Shown here piece by piece: positions 33,127-41,703 of a stretch of DNA of 64,000 bases. Source of the DNA: Paenibacillus beijingensis (GTDB lineage Bacteria > Bacillota > Bacilli > Paenibacillales > Paenibacillaceae); contig NZ_CP011058.1 in NCBI RefSeq assembly GCF_000961095.1, positions 5,534,001 to 5,598,000 of the forward strand. Reading direction: 5' to 3'. The translations under genes were made by a program, and so were the position numbers. Under the pieces are notes generated by a model that saw only the letters and a program-made list of their open reading frames with translations, did no database searches and was not told where the DNA came from. Each line of letters starts with the position of its first letter. Position 1 is the stretch's first letter.

Positions 33127-34038
33127 TCAGTGATCCCGCCGCATCAGGTAATCGGCAATGCCAAGCAGACGGCTTGGGCTGGCCAGACCGGCTTCCCGAA
33201 CGGCTTCCTTGGCGCCCAACGTCAATTTCTCCACGAGCGAGCGGCTTTCGTCCAGACCGATCAAATACGGGTACGTTACTTTTCCCTGTTCGACGTCGCT
33301 CTTTGTCTTCTTACCCAGCTTCGCCTCATCGCCAATCAAGTCCAAAATATCGTCCTGGATTTGAAAAGCGAGACCGAGATTCCGCCCGTAGAGTGCCAGC
33401 GCATCCAGCTGCTTGCCGTCCGCCCCGCCGACCTTTGCCCCGGCCGTAACCGAAAACACGATCAGATCGCTCGTTTTGTGCAAATGAATATATTCCAGCT
33501 CCGAGGCAGAGGTCAGCCCCTGTTCGCCCATAATATCGGCAGCTTGTCCGCCTACCATGCCGGCCGCTCCCGCATACCTGGCCAGGTCCGACGATACGGA
33601 TAACAGGACGCCCGGATCGATTCCGTGCTTTTGCCCTTCCGTCACAAGATAGAAGGCGTGGGTGAGGAGGGCATCGCCGGCCAGGATCGCCATCGCTTCC
33701 CCGAACACTTTATGGTTCGTCGGTTTTCCGCGGCGGAAATCGTCGTCGTCCATCGCGGGCAAATCGTCATGAATCAGCGAGTAAGTATGTACCAGTTCGA
33801 TGGCGCAGGCGATGGAAAGCGAGGCCTCCGCGTCCTTCTCCTGCCCCCGGACCGCTTCTGCAGCAGCCATGACAAGTACCGGACGCAGTCGCTTGCCTCC
33901 GGCCCGAAGCGAATAATCCATCGCTTCCCGTAATTTGGGAGGTACATCCCACAAGGCGGGCACCGCTTCACGAAGCGCACCTTCAACCTTGGCAGCCGCC
34001 TGAGCGACATAATCTTGCAGCGTTAGCTGTTCACTCAA
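33127..34038 (-). CDS. ispA: Farnesyl diphosphate synthase (geranyltranstransferase)
   Basis: A 303-residue short-chain prenyl synthase. The first aspartate motif is DDLPAMDDDD with RRGKPTNH after it; the second is DDILD in FQIQDDILD. It condenses IPP with DMAPP and GPP to farnesyl diphosphate. The TTG start overlaps the xseB stop codon, so it is translationally coupled. It shares a transcript with dxs upstream in the pathway. Confidence 0.95.
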   Translation of the reverse strand: MSEQLTLQDYVAQAAAKVEGALREAVPALWDVPPKLREAMDYSLRAGGKRLRPVLVMAAAEAVRGQEKDAEASLSIACAIELVHTYSLIHDDLPAMDDDDFRRGKPTNHKVFGEAMAILAGDALLTHAFYLVTEGQKHGIDPGVLLSVSSDLARYAGAAGMVGGQAADIMGEQGLTSASELEYIHLHKTSDLIVFSVTAGAKVGGADGKQLDALALYGRNLGLAFQIQDDILDLIGDEAKLGKKTKSDVEQGKVTYPYLIGLDESRSLVEKLTLGAKEAVREAGLASPSRLLGIADYLMRRDH

Positions 34039-34298
34039 GCCTGTTCCCCTCTGTCTTCGCTTGCCGGCGCAAACGGTTTTTTCTCGAAGCCCTGCTCCGA
34101 TTCAATGAGCATTTCGATTTTTCGTTCCACCTGCTCCAGTTTGCCGCCGCACAAGCGCGACAGCTGCATCCCCTCCTGAAACAGCTCGATCGCCGTTTCC
34201 AGCGGCACTTCGCCGCTCTCCAAACGGCTCACGATCGATTCCAGCCGCTCCATTGCCTGTTCAAAAGTGAGATCTGCGGCCTTATTCTCCGTTCCCAT
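34035..34298 (-). CDS. xseB: Exodeoxyribonuclease VII small subunit
   Basis: An 87-residue two-helix protein with the XseB core LTFEQAMERLESIVSRLESG followed by PLETAIELFQEGMQLSRLC. It joins XseA in the single-strand-specific exonuclease VII. The ATG follows AAGGAGG and lies 17 bases inside the xseA end, so the two subunits are coupled. Confidence 0.95.
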   Translation of the reverse strand: MGTENKAADLTFEQAMERLESIVSRLESGEVPLETAIELFQEGMQLSRLCGGKLEQVERKIEMLIESEQGFEKKPFAPASEDRGEQA

Positions 34299-35652
34299 CG
34301 GTACCATCCTCCTTGATCGACCATACGTGAGCATCCACCGTTCCGTCCGTCAGCTTTACGCGCAGCAGGTCGCCGGGCTGAATGTCCGCGATGGAGCGGA
34401 TGATCGTTTTACCTTTGTCGTCATAGACGAGACTGTACCCGCGCGACATCACTTTCAGCGGACTCAGCGCATCCAGATGTCTGATCGCCGCACCAAGCTT
34501 GTGCCGGTTATCCTTCACGGTTAAGGCCATCGCCCCCTCGAGCCGTTTGACGTTATCCCGCAGCCGCTCGGACTGCCGCAGCGCCCTCTCGCCGGGATGA
34601 GCCGCCGCAAGCGCCTGCTGCAGCCGTTCGAAACGGCTTCTCTCCCGTTCCGAGCGGCGGATCATCCGCTGCTGCAGCCGGTCCCCGAGCCGGTCCAGAC
34701 GCTCCGCATGCTCCAGAAGGTAACGGCGCGGATGCAGGAAAAAAGGCGACCGGCGGGCACGCTGCAGCCGCTCTCTCCGCTGCCGCACCTGAAGCGAAAG
34801 CGCCTGCTGCAGCCGCTGCCGCTGCCTTACAAGCTGCTGACGCAGCTCGGCCAAATTCGGCACGGCCAGCTCGGCTGCGGCCGTCGGCGTCGGCGCCCGC
34901 AGATCAGCGACAAAGTCGGCAATCGTGAAGTCCGTCTCATGTCCGACGGCCGAGATGACAGGGATCACGGAAGCCGCGATCGCTCTTGCAACGATCTCTT
35001 CATTAAAAGCCCACAGCTCCTCGAGCGAGCCGCCTCCGCGTCCAACGATGAGCACGTCCGGCGGCTGAAAGGCGTTGAGCGCTTCGATTGCTTTTACGAT
35101 GGAAGGGGCGGCGCCTTTTCCTTGTACAAGAACAGGATAAACAAGGACGTTTGCGGAAGGATAACGGCGTTCAAGCGTAATTAAAATATCGCGGATCGCC
35201 GCGCCTGTCGGCGAAGTGACGATTCCGATTGTAGCCGGGTAGGCCGGAATCGGCCGCTTCCGTTCCGCGGCAAACAGCCCCTCCGCTTCCAGCTTCTGCT
35301 TGAGCTGCTCGAAAGCCAAATAAAGACTGCCGATACCGTCTGGCTGCATCGCATTTACATAAAATTGATAATTGCCGTCTCGTTCATAGACCGATATATT
35401 GCCCCTGGCAATGACTTTCGTGCCTTCGCGGGGAATGAACGGCAGCCGCTGGTTGTGCGAAGCAAACATAATGCACTTCAAGCGGCTGTCGCTGTCCTTA
35501 AGCGTAAAGTACATATGTCCGCTGGAATGGTGGGTGAAATTCGATATTTCACCGCGCAGCCACACGTCGCCGAGCAGATGGTCCGATTCCAGCTTCATCC
35601 GGATGTAGCGGTTTAATTCTTTGATGGAATAAATGCGCGGCGCACCCGCCAT
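34282..35652 (-). CDS. xseA: Exodeoxyribonuclease VII large subunit
   Basis: A 456-residue nuclease: an N-terminal OB fold (about 8-105, LRGEISNFTHHSSGHMYFTLKD), then the catalytic domain with TSPTGAAIRDI and VGRGGGSLEELWAFNEE and GHETDFTIADFVADLRAPTP, and a long Arg/Gln-rich coiled coil (about 270-380). The ATG is seven bases after folD ends. Confidence 0.96.
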   Translation of the reverse strand: MAGAPRIYSIKELNRYIRMKLESDHLLGDVWLRGEISNFTHHSSGHMYFTLKDSDSRLKCIMFASHNQRLPFIPREGTKVIARGNISVYERDGNYQFYVNAMQPDGIGSLYLAFEQLKQKLEAEGLFAAERKRPIPAYPATIGIVTSPTGAAIRDILITLERRYPSANVLVYPVLVQGKGAAPSIVKAIEALNAFQPPDVLIVGRGGGSLEELWAFNEEIVARAIAASVIPVISAVGHETDFTIADFVADLRAPTPTAAAELAVPNLAELRQQLVRQRQRLQQALSLQVRQRRERLQRARRSPFFLHPRRYLLEHAERLDRLGDRLQQRMIRRSERERSRFERLQQALAAAHPGERALRQSERLRDNVKRLEGAMALTVKDNRHKLGAAIRHLDALSPLKVMSRGYSLVYDDKGKTIIRSIADIQPGDLLRVKLTDGTVDAHVWSIKEDGTDGNGE

Positions 35653-35659
35653 AACCGCA

Positions 35660-36520
35660 TCACTCCCCGATACGGTGCGCCCGTTTGGCGGCTGTGAGCG
35701 TATTTTTCATCAGCATCGTGATCGTCATCGGACCGACGCCTCCTGGAACGGGGCTAATCGCTCCCGCTACGTCCAAGCAATCGTCGAAATCGACGTCGCC
35801 CGCAAGCTTGCCGTTCTCGAGACGGTTGATCCCTACGTCGATTACAACCGCTCCCGGCTTGACGTATCGTTTGTCAATCGCCTTGGCCTTCCCGATTGCG
35901 ACGACTAAAATATCGGCGCTGGAAGCGATTGCTTCCATATTGGCCGTGCGGGAATGGCAGATCGTTACGGTAGCGTTCTCGCGCAGCAGCAGCATCGATA
36001 CGGGCTTGCCGACAATATTGCTGCGGCCGATGACGACGGCATGCTTGCCGGCGATATCCGTGCCGCTCCGTTTGATCATCTCGATGACGCCTGCCGGCGT
36101 GCAAGGAAGAAGACTGTCATCGCCGATAACGAGATTGCCGACGCTGACAGGGTGAAATCCGTCCACATCTTTGTCGACGCTAATCGCATCGATAACCGCT
36201 TTTTCGTTAATGTGGCGCGGCAGCGGCAGCTGGACCAAAATGCCGTTGATCGTGCTTAGATTATTCAGCTTGTCAATGAGGGCCAGCAGCTCCCGTTCGG
36301 ACGTTTCGGCCGGAAGCCGGTGAACTTCGGAATAAAACCCCATATCGTGGCACGCCTTTTCTTTGCTGCCGACGTATACTTTGGACGCCGGGTCTTCACC
36401 GACCAGCACGACGGCCAGTCCGGGTACGATGCCAGACTCTTTCAAACGCGCCGTTTCTTCCTGAATTTCGGCTCGGATTTGTTCCGATATCGGTTTGCCT
36501 TTTATAAGCTGTGCTGTCAT
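35660..36520 (-). CDS. folD: Bifunctional methylene-THF dehydrogenase / methenyl-THF cyclohydrolase
   Basis: A 286-residue FolD. Catalytic Lys and Tyr are in SKVYVGSKEKAC, QLPLPRHI binds folate, the NADP loop is IGRSNIVGKP, and the C-terminal PVPGGVGPMTI is the family signature. It interconverts one-carbon folate forms used for purine and formyl-Met synthesis. It lies between nusB and xseA as in Bacillus. Confidence 0.97.
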   Translation of the reverse strand: MTAQLIKGKPISEQIRAEIQEETARLKESGIVPGLAVVLVGEDPASKVYVGSKEKACHDMGFYSEVHRLPAETSERELLALIDKLNNLSTINGILVQLPLPRHINEKAVIDAISVDKDVDGFHPVSVGNLVIGDDSLLPCTPAGVIEMIKRSGTDIAGKHAVVIGRSNIVGKPVSMLLLRENATVTICHSRTANMEAIASSADILVVAIGKAKAIDKRYVKPGAVVIDVGINRLENGKLAGDVDFDDCLDVAGAISPVPGGVGPMTITMLMKNTLTAAKRAHRIGE

Positions 36521-36584
36521 GTCAAATCTCTCCTAACCGGTTTGAATAACTGTACCGCTTCTTTTTAAAACGGACCGCTTTCAG

Positions 36585-37037
36585 CTACGCCCGTTTTTTC
36601 AGCTCGTCCAACGCTTCGAGCACCCGGCCGAGCACGCCGTTGACAAACTTGCCGGATTCCTCGGTGCCGAAATGCTTGGACAGCTCGATCGCTTCGTTGA
36701 TGGCGGCCTTTGGCGGCACATCGTCACGGAATACGAGCTCATAACATGCAAGGCGCAAAATTTGTTTGTCCACTCTCGACAGACGGTCAACCTGCCAGCC
36801 GGTCAAATACTGCTGCAGCATATCGTCGATCGCCGCTTTGCGCTCCGCGACGGAGGTGACAAGCTCGCGAGCAAACGCCTCCGTTCGGGCCGCTTCGGCT
36901 GCATCGACGCCGATCTCATTTTCCGTATCGCGGGATTCCTCCAACAGCATATCAACCGCTTCCTGCGCCGACACGACGTTCATTTCCATCTGGTACAGAC
37001 TCTGTACCGCTATTTCACGCGCTAACCTACGTTTCAT
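36585..37037 (-). CDS. nusB: Transcription antitermination factor NusB
   Basis: A 150-residue all-helical protein starting MKRRLAREIAVQSLYQMEM, the family N-terminus, with the C-terminal KFVNGVLGRVLEAL. It binds boxA RNA with NusE for rRNA antitermination. GGGAGGT precedes the ATG. A longer frame to 37256 runs through the leader hairpins and is not protein-like. The leader has two strong hairpins followed by T tracts. Confidence 0.95.
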   Translation of the reverse strand: MKRRLAREIAVQSLYQMEMNVVSAQEAVDMLLEESRDTENEIGVDAAEAARTEAFARELVTSVAERKAAIDDMLQQYLTGWQVDRLSRVDKQILRLACYELVFRDDVPPKAAINEAIELSKHFGTEESGKFVNGVLGRVLEALDELKKRA

Positions 37038-37059
37038 TTTACCTCCCGGAATATCGTTA

Positions 37060-37112
37060 ATGAAAAAACCTCTACCCGTGCCATTCATGGATGAGCGACC
37101 GCGTTTAGAGGC
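37060..37112 (-). ncRNA. Recurrent terminator-like motif, copy 2 (nusB leader)
   Basis: On the minus strand CCTCTA and TAGAGG pair, with TAAACGCGG, TCATCC and TGA inside and TTTTTT directly after. It ends 23 bases before the nusB start codon. It aligns with the copy at 30014-30070 both in stem and in the inner bases. It would act as an attenuator or leader terminator. Confidence 0.5.
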
Positions 37113-37118
37113 AGGGCT

Positions 37119-37195
37119 AAAAAAACCTATGGTCTCCTCCCTGCTCCGAACCAGGCGCTGCCTGCAGCGCAATTCGGTCCGGAGTACGGAGGAGA
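37119..37195 (-). terminator. Strong three-segment hairpin after DUF2273
   Basis: On the minus strand TCTCCTCC/GGAGGAGA, CTCCGGACC/GGTTCGGAG (one G-U pair) and GCGCTGC/GCAGCGC stack into a 24-pair stem with small internal loops. CCATAGG and seven T residues follow (37119-37125). It ends the asp23-amaP-DUF2273 operon or serves as the first nusB leader hairpin. Confidence 0.8.
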
Positions 37196-37204
37196 TCACA
37201 GGAA

Positions 37205-37435
37205 TCATCTGAAAGGACGGAACCGCTCGGTCATCCATTCCGCTAGCCGCTGCCAAGGAAAAAGAGGACCGCTCCCCGTATCTCTATGTTTGCCGACGAG
37301 ATAGCCGATCCAAACGAGCAGCGCAAAAAAAAGCATATTCCAAAAACCGACGAACAAATAAAGAAAGCCGAAAAACAATCCTGCAACAACGCCCGCAGCC
37401 CGGCCTCCATACATCTCCCACAATTGTTTCCACAT
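37205..37435 (-). CDS. DUF2273 small integral membrane protein
   Basis: A 76-residue protein with two membrane helices (about 12-30 and 34-50) and a basic C-terminus. GGRAAGVVAGLFFG is typical of DUF2273, a family found beside AmaP and Asp23 genes. The function is unknown; it may help anchor the Asp23 layer. It starts 17 bases after amaP ends. Confidence 0.85.
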   Translation of the reverse strand: MWKQLWEMYGGRAAGVVAGLFFGFLYLFVGFWNMLFFALLVWIGYLVGKHRDTGSGPLFPWQRLAEWMTERFRPFR

Positions 37436-37452
37436 CGGAGCTTAAGCCACCT

Positions 37453-38013
37453 CTATTCCACGCGGCTCTTAAACGCGGCGCTCTGAATAATATTCGCCAC
37501 GAAAACCGACACATTTGCAACCGGAATACCCGTAATTTCCTCCACATGCTCTTTGACGGCGCGCTGGATGTCCTCGGTTATGACCGGAATGGATGTTTCG
37601 CCGTCAACGACGGTACGAATCGCAATGTCCAGTCCCGCCTCCTCGATGCGGATTCTAGCCCGCATATCCTTCACGCAGCGCTGGCGCGAAGCTGCTTTCA
37701 GCGTCAAATTTTCGACCGTCTCGAGCGAAATTCGGATATCTCCGAAATCGGTGCGCTGATCGATGGACGGTGCGGAAGAAGACCCGCGGCTGATCGATAC
37801 GGCCAAAAGACGAAGGCTGATGATAAAAACGACAACCGTCAAGGCGATGACGGTAACCTGCGGCACGGATCCTTGAACGTAAACTTCCCGGATGAAAGAG
37901 CCGACGAAACGGTTCGGAACCGCTCCCACGACCGCCAAAAAAACAATAACGGATACAACCGCGATAACTAAACTGTATAAAAAGAGAAGGAACTTGTCCA
38001 CTATTTTGCCCAA
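37453..38013 (-). CDS. amaP: Alkaline shock response membrane anchor AmaP
   Basis: A 186-residue protein with two N-terminal helices (about 6-30 and 50-72) and a C-terminal Asp23-like domain (about 85-185). AmaP holds Asp23 at the membrane in Staphylococcus. The TTG start (GKIVDKFLLFLYS) follows AAGGAGG ten bases upstream. It lies between asp23 and DUF2273 in one operon. Confidence 0.88.
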   Translation of the reverse strand: MGKIVDKFLLFLYSLVIAVVSVIVFLAVVGAVPNRFVGSFIREVYVQGSVPQVTVIALTVVVFIISLRLLAVSISRGSSSAPSIDQRTDFGDIRISLETVENLTLKAASRQRCVKDMRARIRIEEAGLDIAIRTVVDGETSIPVITEDIQRAVKEHVEEITGIPVANVSVFVANIIQSAAFKSRVE

Positions 38014-38108
38014 GCCTAAGGCGCCTCCTTCAATGAGCGTAATGAAACCCCCTTGCGCCGAGCGGCATGCCCATTCACAAGGGGGTGTGTATGGAATCAA
38101 TAAGCTGA

Positions 38109-38516
38109 TTATTTGACTCGGATAGACGTATCCTCTTCTTCCGGCTTCTCAGCGGTTTTAAAATAGACGTCGTGAATATGCACATTGACTTCAACAACGC
38201 TCAAACCGGTCATCATCTCGATCGAACGTTTGACGTTGCGCTGAATTTCTGAAGCGACCTCCGGGATCGGATTGCCGTATTCCACAATGATCGAAACGTC
38301 GACTGCCGCTTCGCGCTGGCCGACTTCCACTTTAACGCCTTTGGACAAGTTTTTGCGACCAAGCAGCTCGGCGATCCCGCCGGCCAATCCGCCGCTCATG
38401 CCGGCTACGCCGTCTACTTCCACCGTTGCCAGACCGGCGATCACTTCAATCACTTCCGGAGCAATTTGAATGGTACCGATGTCCGTCTTTTCATAATCCG
38501 CCGCCATCGTACTCAT
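38109..38516 (-). CDS. yqhY: Asp23/Gls24 family envelope stress protein
   Basis: A 135-residue Asp23-domain protein: IQIAPEVIEVIAGLAT, then VDGVAGMSG and VDVSIIVEYGNPIPEVASEIQ, then VEVNVHIHDVYF. It corresponds to B. subtilis YqhY next to accBC, which has been linked to control of acetyl-CoA carboxylase. GGGGGTG precedes the chosen ATG. Confidence 0.92.
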   Translation of the reverse strand: MSTMAADYEKTDIGTIQIAPEVIEVIAGLATVEVDGVAGMSGGLAGGIAELLGRKNLSKGVKVEVGQREAAVDVSIIVEYGNPIPEVASEIQRNVKRSIEMMTGLSVVEVNVHIHDVYFKTAEKPEEEDTSIRVK

Positions 38517-38680
38517 GATGGTGAACACCCCCATAAATTAGCGTCTTCCGGCCCGCGGCCGGAAGCTCATCCGATACTTATTTCTATACTATAGCATTCC
38601 GCGGGAATTATGACAAACCACCGCTTTCAAGCCCTGCAATGTCGTCCGTCCGCCTGCGCTGCAGGGCGGGCACGCAATCG

Positions 38681-40054
38681 TTATTCCTGCTCCGCGCTCC
38701 AGTCAGGGCGGTTCACGTCATGCTCCTCAAGAAACTTGATGTCGAAATCGCCTTGCACAAACTTCGGATGCTGCAGCAGCTTCAAATGAAACGGAATCGT
38801 CGTGCGGATGCCGTCAATGGCAAACTCCGACAATGCCCGCTTCATACGGGCGATTACATCTTCACGCGTCGCCCCCCATACGATCAGCTTCGCGATCATG
38901 GAATCGTAATGCGGGGAAATCGTATAGCCCGGATATGCGGAGCTGTCGACGCGCACCCCGATGCCGCCGGGAGGCAAATAAAACTCGATGTTCCCGGGGG
39001 AAGGCATGAAATTGCGGTCGGGATCTTCTGCATTGATGCGGCATTCCATCGACCATCCGTTTATCTTCAAATCCTGCTGCCGGAACGACAGCGGGTTGCC
39101 TTCGGCGACGGAAATCATCTCGCGGATCAGATCGATGCCCGTAATCATTTCCGTTACGGGGTGTTCGACCTGAATACGGGTATTCATTTCCATGAAATAA
39201 AAATCGCCGGTCGGCCCGAGCAAAAATTCAAGCGTGCCCGCGCCGGAGTATTCGACCGCCAGCGCGGCGCGCACAGCCGCTTGTCCCATCCGCTCGCGCT
39301 GCTCTGGAGTCAAAACCGGGCAAGGCGCTTCTTCCACCAGCTTCTGGCGGCGCCGCTGCACCGAGCAGTCGCGCTCGAACAGATGAACGGCATTGCCGTG
39401 CTTGTCGGCCATAATTTGAATTTCCACGTGCTTCATGCCCGTCAAATACTTTTCCAAATAGACGCCGGCATTGCCGAACGCCTTCTGCGCTTCCTGCTGT
39501 GCGGTCGTAATTTGCTGAATCAGCGTCTCTTCGTCCTCGGCGATCCGGATGCCCTTGCCTCCGCCTCCGGCCGTCGCTTTAATAATGACCGGATATCCGA
39601 TCGAGCGGGCAACCGCCACCGCCTCATCCAAATCTTCGATCAAACCGTCCGATCCCGGTATGACGGGCACGTCGGCATCCTTCATCGTCTGTTTGGCGAC
39701 CGCTTTGTCGCCCATGCGGTTGATCGCGGACGGAGAAGGTCCGATAAACGTAATGTTGCACGATTCGCATATCTCCGCAAAATTGGCATTCTCGGCCAGA
39801 AATCCGTATCCCGGATGAATGGCATCGCAACCGGTCAGCGTGGCCACGCTCATAATATTGGTCAAGTTCAGGTAGCTGTCCTTGGAAAGGGTCGGCCCGA
39901 TGCAGTAAGCCTCGTCCGCCAGCCGGACATGAAGGGAATCCCGGTCCGCTTCCGAGTAAACCGCCACCGTTCCGATTCCAAGCTCGCGGCACGCCCGGAT
40001 AATCCGGACCGCGATTTCACCGCGATTGGCAATAAGAATTTTTTGAAATTTCAC
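38681..40054 (-). CDS. accC: Biotin carboxylase (acetyl-CoA carboxylase subunit)
   Basis: A 457-residue ATP-grasp enzyme: FQKILIANRGEIAVRIIRAC at the start, glycine-rich loop KATAGGGGKGIRI, catalytic EMNTRIQVEHPVTEM. It carboxylates the biotin on AccB for fatty-acid synthesis. The GTG start follows GAGAGGAG. A hairpin GCCCTGCA/TGCAGGGC (38631-38669) lies after the gene. Confidence 0.97.
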   Translation of the reverse strand: MKFQKILIANRGEIAVRIIRACRELGIGTVAVYSEADRDSLHVRLADEAYCIGPTLSKDSYLNLTNIMSVATLTGCDAIHPGYGFLAENANFAEICESCNITFIGPSPSAINRMGDKAVAKQTMKDADVPVIPGSDGLIEDLDEAVAVARSIGYPVIIKATAGGGGKGIRIAEDEETLIQQITTAQQEAQKAFGNAGVYLEKYLTGMKHVEIQIMADKHGNAVHLFERDCSVQRRRQKLVEEAPCPVLTPEQRERMGQAAVRAALAVEYSGAGTLEFLLGPTGDFYFMEMNTRIQVEHPVTEMITGIDLIREMISVAEGNPLSFRQQDLKINGWSMECRINAEDPDRNFMPSPGNIEFYLPPGGIGVRVDSSAYPGYTISPHYDSMIAKLIVWGATREDVIARMKRALSEFAIDGIRTTIPFHLKLLQHPKFVQGDFDIKFLEEHDVNRPDWSAEQE

Positions 40055-40075
40055 GCTGCAACTCCTCTCTGGCAG

Positions 40076-40561
40076 TTATTCCGGCTTGACGAGGAACAAT
40101 GGCTGGCCGTATTCCACCAGTTGACCGTTCTCCACGAGAATCTCTACGATTTCGCCGCGCACTTCCGCCTCCAGCTCGTTCATCAGTTTCATCGCTTCCA
40201 AAATGCAGACGACCGATTTTTCGGTGACGCGGTCGCCTTTATTGACATAAGGAGGGTTGTCCGGCGATGAAGAGCGATAAAAAGTGCCGACCATCGGCGA
40301 TACGATCGTATGCAGATTGTCTTGCGGTGCCGCAGGCTGGGCCGCTGCCGGAGCCGCCGTTTCAGCCGCGGGAGCAGGTGCGTTCGGGACGGCTGCCGGC
40401 GTATATGTATTCGTTGCAGGAGCTGTCTGGACGGCTACGACTTCCGTCTTGCCCGGCTTGCGGATCAGCAGGCGAGCCCCTTCATTTTCGATTTCGATCT
40501 CTTGAACGGAAGTCTGATCAATCAACTCGATCAACTCTTTGATCTCGCTCAATTTGAACAT
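40076..40561 (-). CDS. accB: Biotin carboxyl carrier protein
   Basis: A 161-residue BCCP: N-terminal helix (FKLSEIKELIELIDQTS), an Ala/Pro-rich linker (about 50-80) and a biotinyl domain whose biotin Lys125 is in EAMKLMNE. GAAGGAG precedes the ATG. It leads the accB-accC operon. Confidence 0.97.
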   Translation of the reverse strand: MFKLSEIKELIELIDQTSVQEIEIENEGARLLIRKPGKTEVVAVQTAPATNTYTPAAVPNAPAPAAETAAPAAAQPAAPQDNLHTIVSPMVGTFYRSSSPDNPPYVNKGDRVTEKSVVCILEAMKLMNELEAEVRGEIVEILVENGQLVEYGQPLFLVKPE

Positions 40562-40694
40562 TCATTTCACTCCTTCAGGTGGTTGCGAAGCCCTAAATCC
40601 GCTTCGTAAGTTCCGCTTCATCGGTGATGCCCGACGAAGCCTCATATTCGGTTTGCCAACTTCATGCACACCGGTTCATTGCCATAACGCTAGT

Positions 40695-40703
40695 ATTATA
40701 GCA
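40695..40703 (-). promoter_or_regulatory. Extended -10 promoter upstream of accB
   Basis: The minus strand reads TGCTATAAT, a perfect TATAAT with the TGn extension. It lies about 130 bases before accB. No good -35 is present, as is common for extended -10 promoters. No clear FapR-type operator was seen in the leader. Confidence 0.5.
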
Positions 40704-40751
40704 TAACGGCAAGTGCAACACTATTGCAAATGCGCCGGTTTCGCCGGAAAC

Positions 40752-40797
40752 GAAGATGAAAGCCCCGCAGAAGGCTTATCTCCACGGAGCTTTCATC
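40752..40797 (-). terminator. Hairpin after spoIIIAH
   Basis: On the minus strand GATGAAAGC and GCTTTCATC pair at the ends, with a partly paired interior containing CCG/CGG. The tail is only moderately T-rich. It lies about 35 bases after the spoIIIAH stop and would end the spoIIIA operon. Confidence 0.65.
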
Positions 40798-40831
40798 ATA
40801 TGGCTTATAGGCCGGAAGCCGCTTGCAGCGA

Positions 40832-41650
40832 TTACGGCACGTACTGGATCGAGACGGCCTCGGCACCTATTCCGAGCTCTTTCATCACCAGATCGAGAAT
40901 GTCGGCGGCCTGGCTTTTATCCATCTTTTCGCTTTGCACGACGATTTTGTAGTAATTGCCCGCTACGTCTATCGCAACGTTTTTATACTGCTTCGTCAGC
41001 GTCTCCTGGATGCCGGTCAGCTTCGTATGCTGCCCTTCGAACTGGTTCAGTTCTTCCACCGCTTTGGACGCCTGTTCGGCATCCTGATCGACGTCCGAAA
41101 TTTGGCTCATCAGCTTGTCATACTGCTCCGCATACCGCTGCTCGTTCTTTTGCTGGATCTCGTCAAAATAATTGGCGGCCTGCCCTTGCGATTCCCACTG
41201 CTCCAGCACTTCCTTGTCGGTTTTGGCTTCGTTTTGGACGGCGCCGCTTTTCCCCCCGTCCGCGGCAGATCCGTCCTTGGCCGCATTATCCTGCTGCGGA
41301 TCGGCCTTTTGCCCCCCCGCATCATCGCCCGCAGTTCCCGTCTTGCCCGCATCTCCCGTTTTGCCCGCTTCTCCCTGCTTGGCGTCTCCTTCAGAGCGGT
41401 GCGAGCCGGAGCCTGCCGGGTCCGAGGCGGAGTTGCCGCTGCCGCCGGCGGTAACTTCGCTGACGACAATATCGCTTTCCGCCCCGCTTTGCGTCGATCC
41501 GGCCGTTTCCGTCGCATCCTTTACGGCGGCGCTTTCCGTAAGCAAATCGGTTTTCCCCGCCGTATCTTCGGTGAACAAATAGTAAGCGGACAAAATCACC
41601 ATCAGACTGAGCATCGATACGAGCCAAATTGTTTGTCTTTTCGAATTCAT
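40832..41650 (-). CDS. spoIIIAH: Stage III sporulation protein AH
   Basis: A 272-residue protein with one N-terminal helix (about 7-26), a long Gly/Ala/Asp/Lys-rich low-complexity stretch (about 60-140, including GKTGDAGKTG) and a C-terminal YscJ/FliF-like ring-building domain (about 165-272). SpoIIIAH meets forespore SpoIIQ to form the A-Q channel. The linker is longer than in B. subtilis (218 residues total). It is last in the operon. Confidence 0.93.
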   Translation of the reverse strand: MNSKRQTIWLVSMLSLMVILSAYYLFTEDTAGKTDLLTESAAVKDATETAGSTQSGAESDIVVSEVTAGGSGNSASDPAGSGSHRSEGDAKQGEAGKTGDAGKTGTAGDDAGGQKADPQQDNAAKDGSAADGGKSGAVQNEAKTDKEVLEQWESQGQAANYFDEIQQKNEQRYAEQYDKLMSQISDVDQDAEQASKAVEELNQFEGQHTKLTGIQETLTKQYKNVAIDVAGNYYKIVVQSEKMDKSQAADILDLVMKELGIGAEAVSIQYVP

Positions 41651-41703
41651 GTGAACACCCTCCTCATTCTTTCGCTTTATTTACTTAAGCGCGCCCCTTT
41701 TGT

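Noticed and set aside
37205..38516. DUF2273-amaP-asp23 as a novel stress operon
   Set aside because: This trio is a known arrangement in Bacillales and Staphylococcus; only the hairpin after it is unusual.
38639..40270. Long open frame on the plus strand opposite accC
   Set aside because: It is a mirror of a real, fully motif-bearing gene on the other strand, shows no ribosome site and reads as Arg/His-rich sequence without domains. The same applies to 7691-9010, 20100-21335 and 5299-6318.
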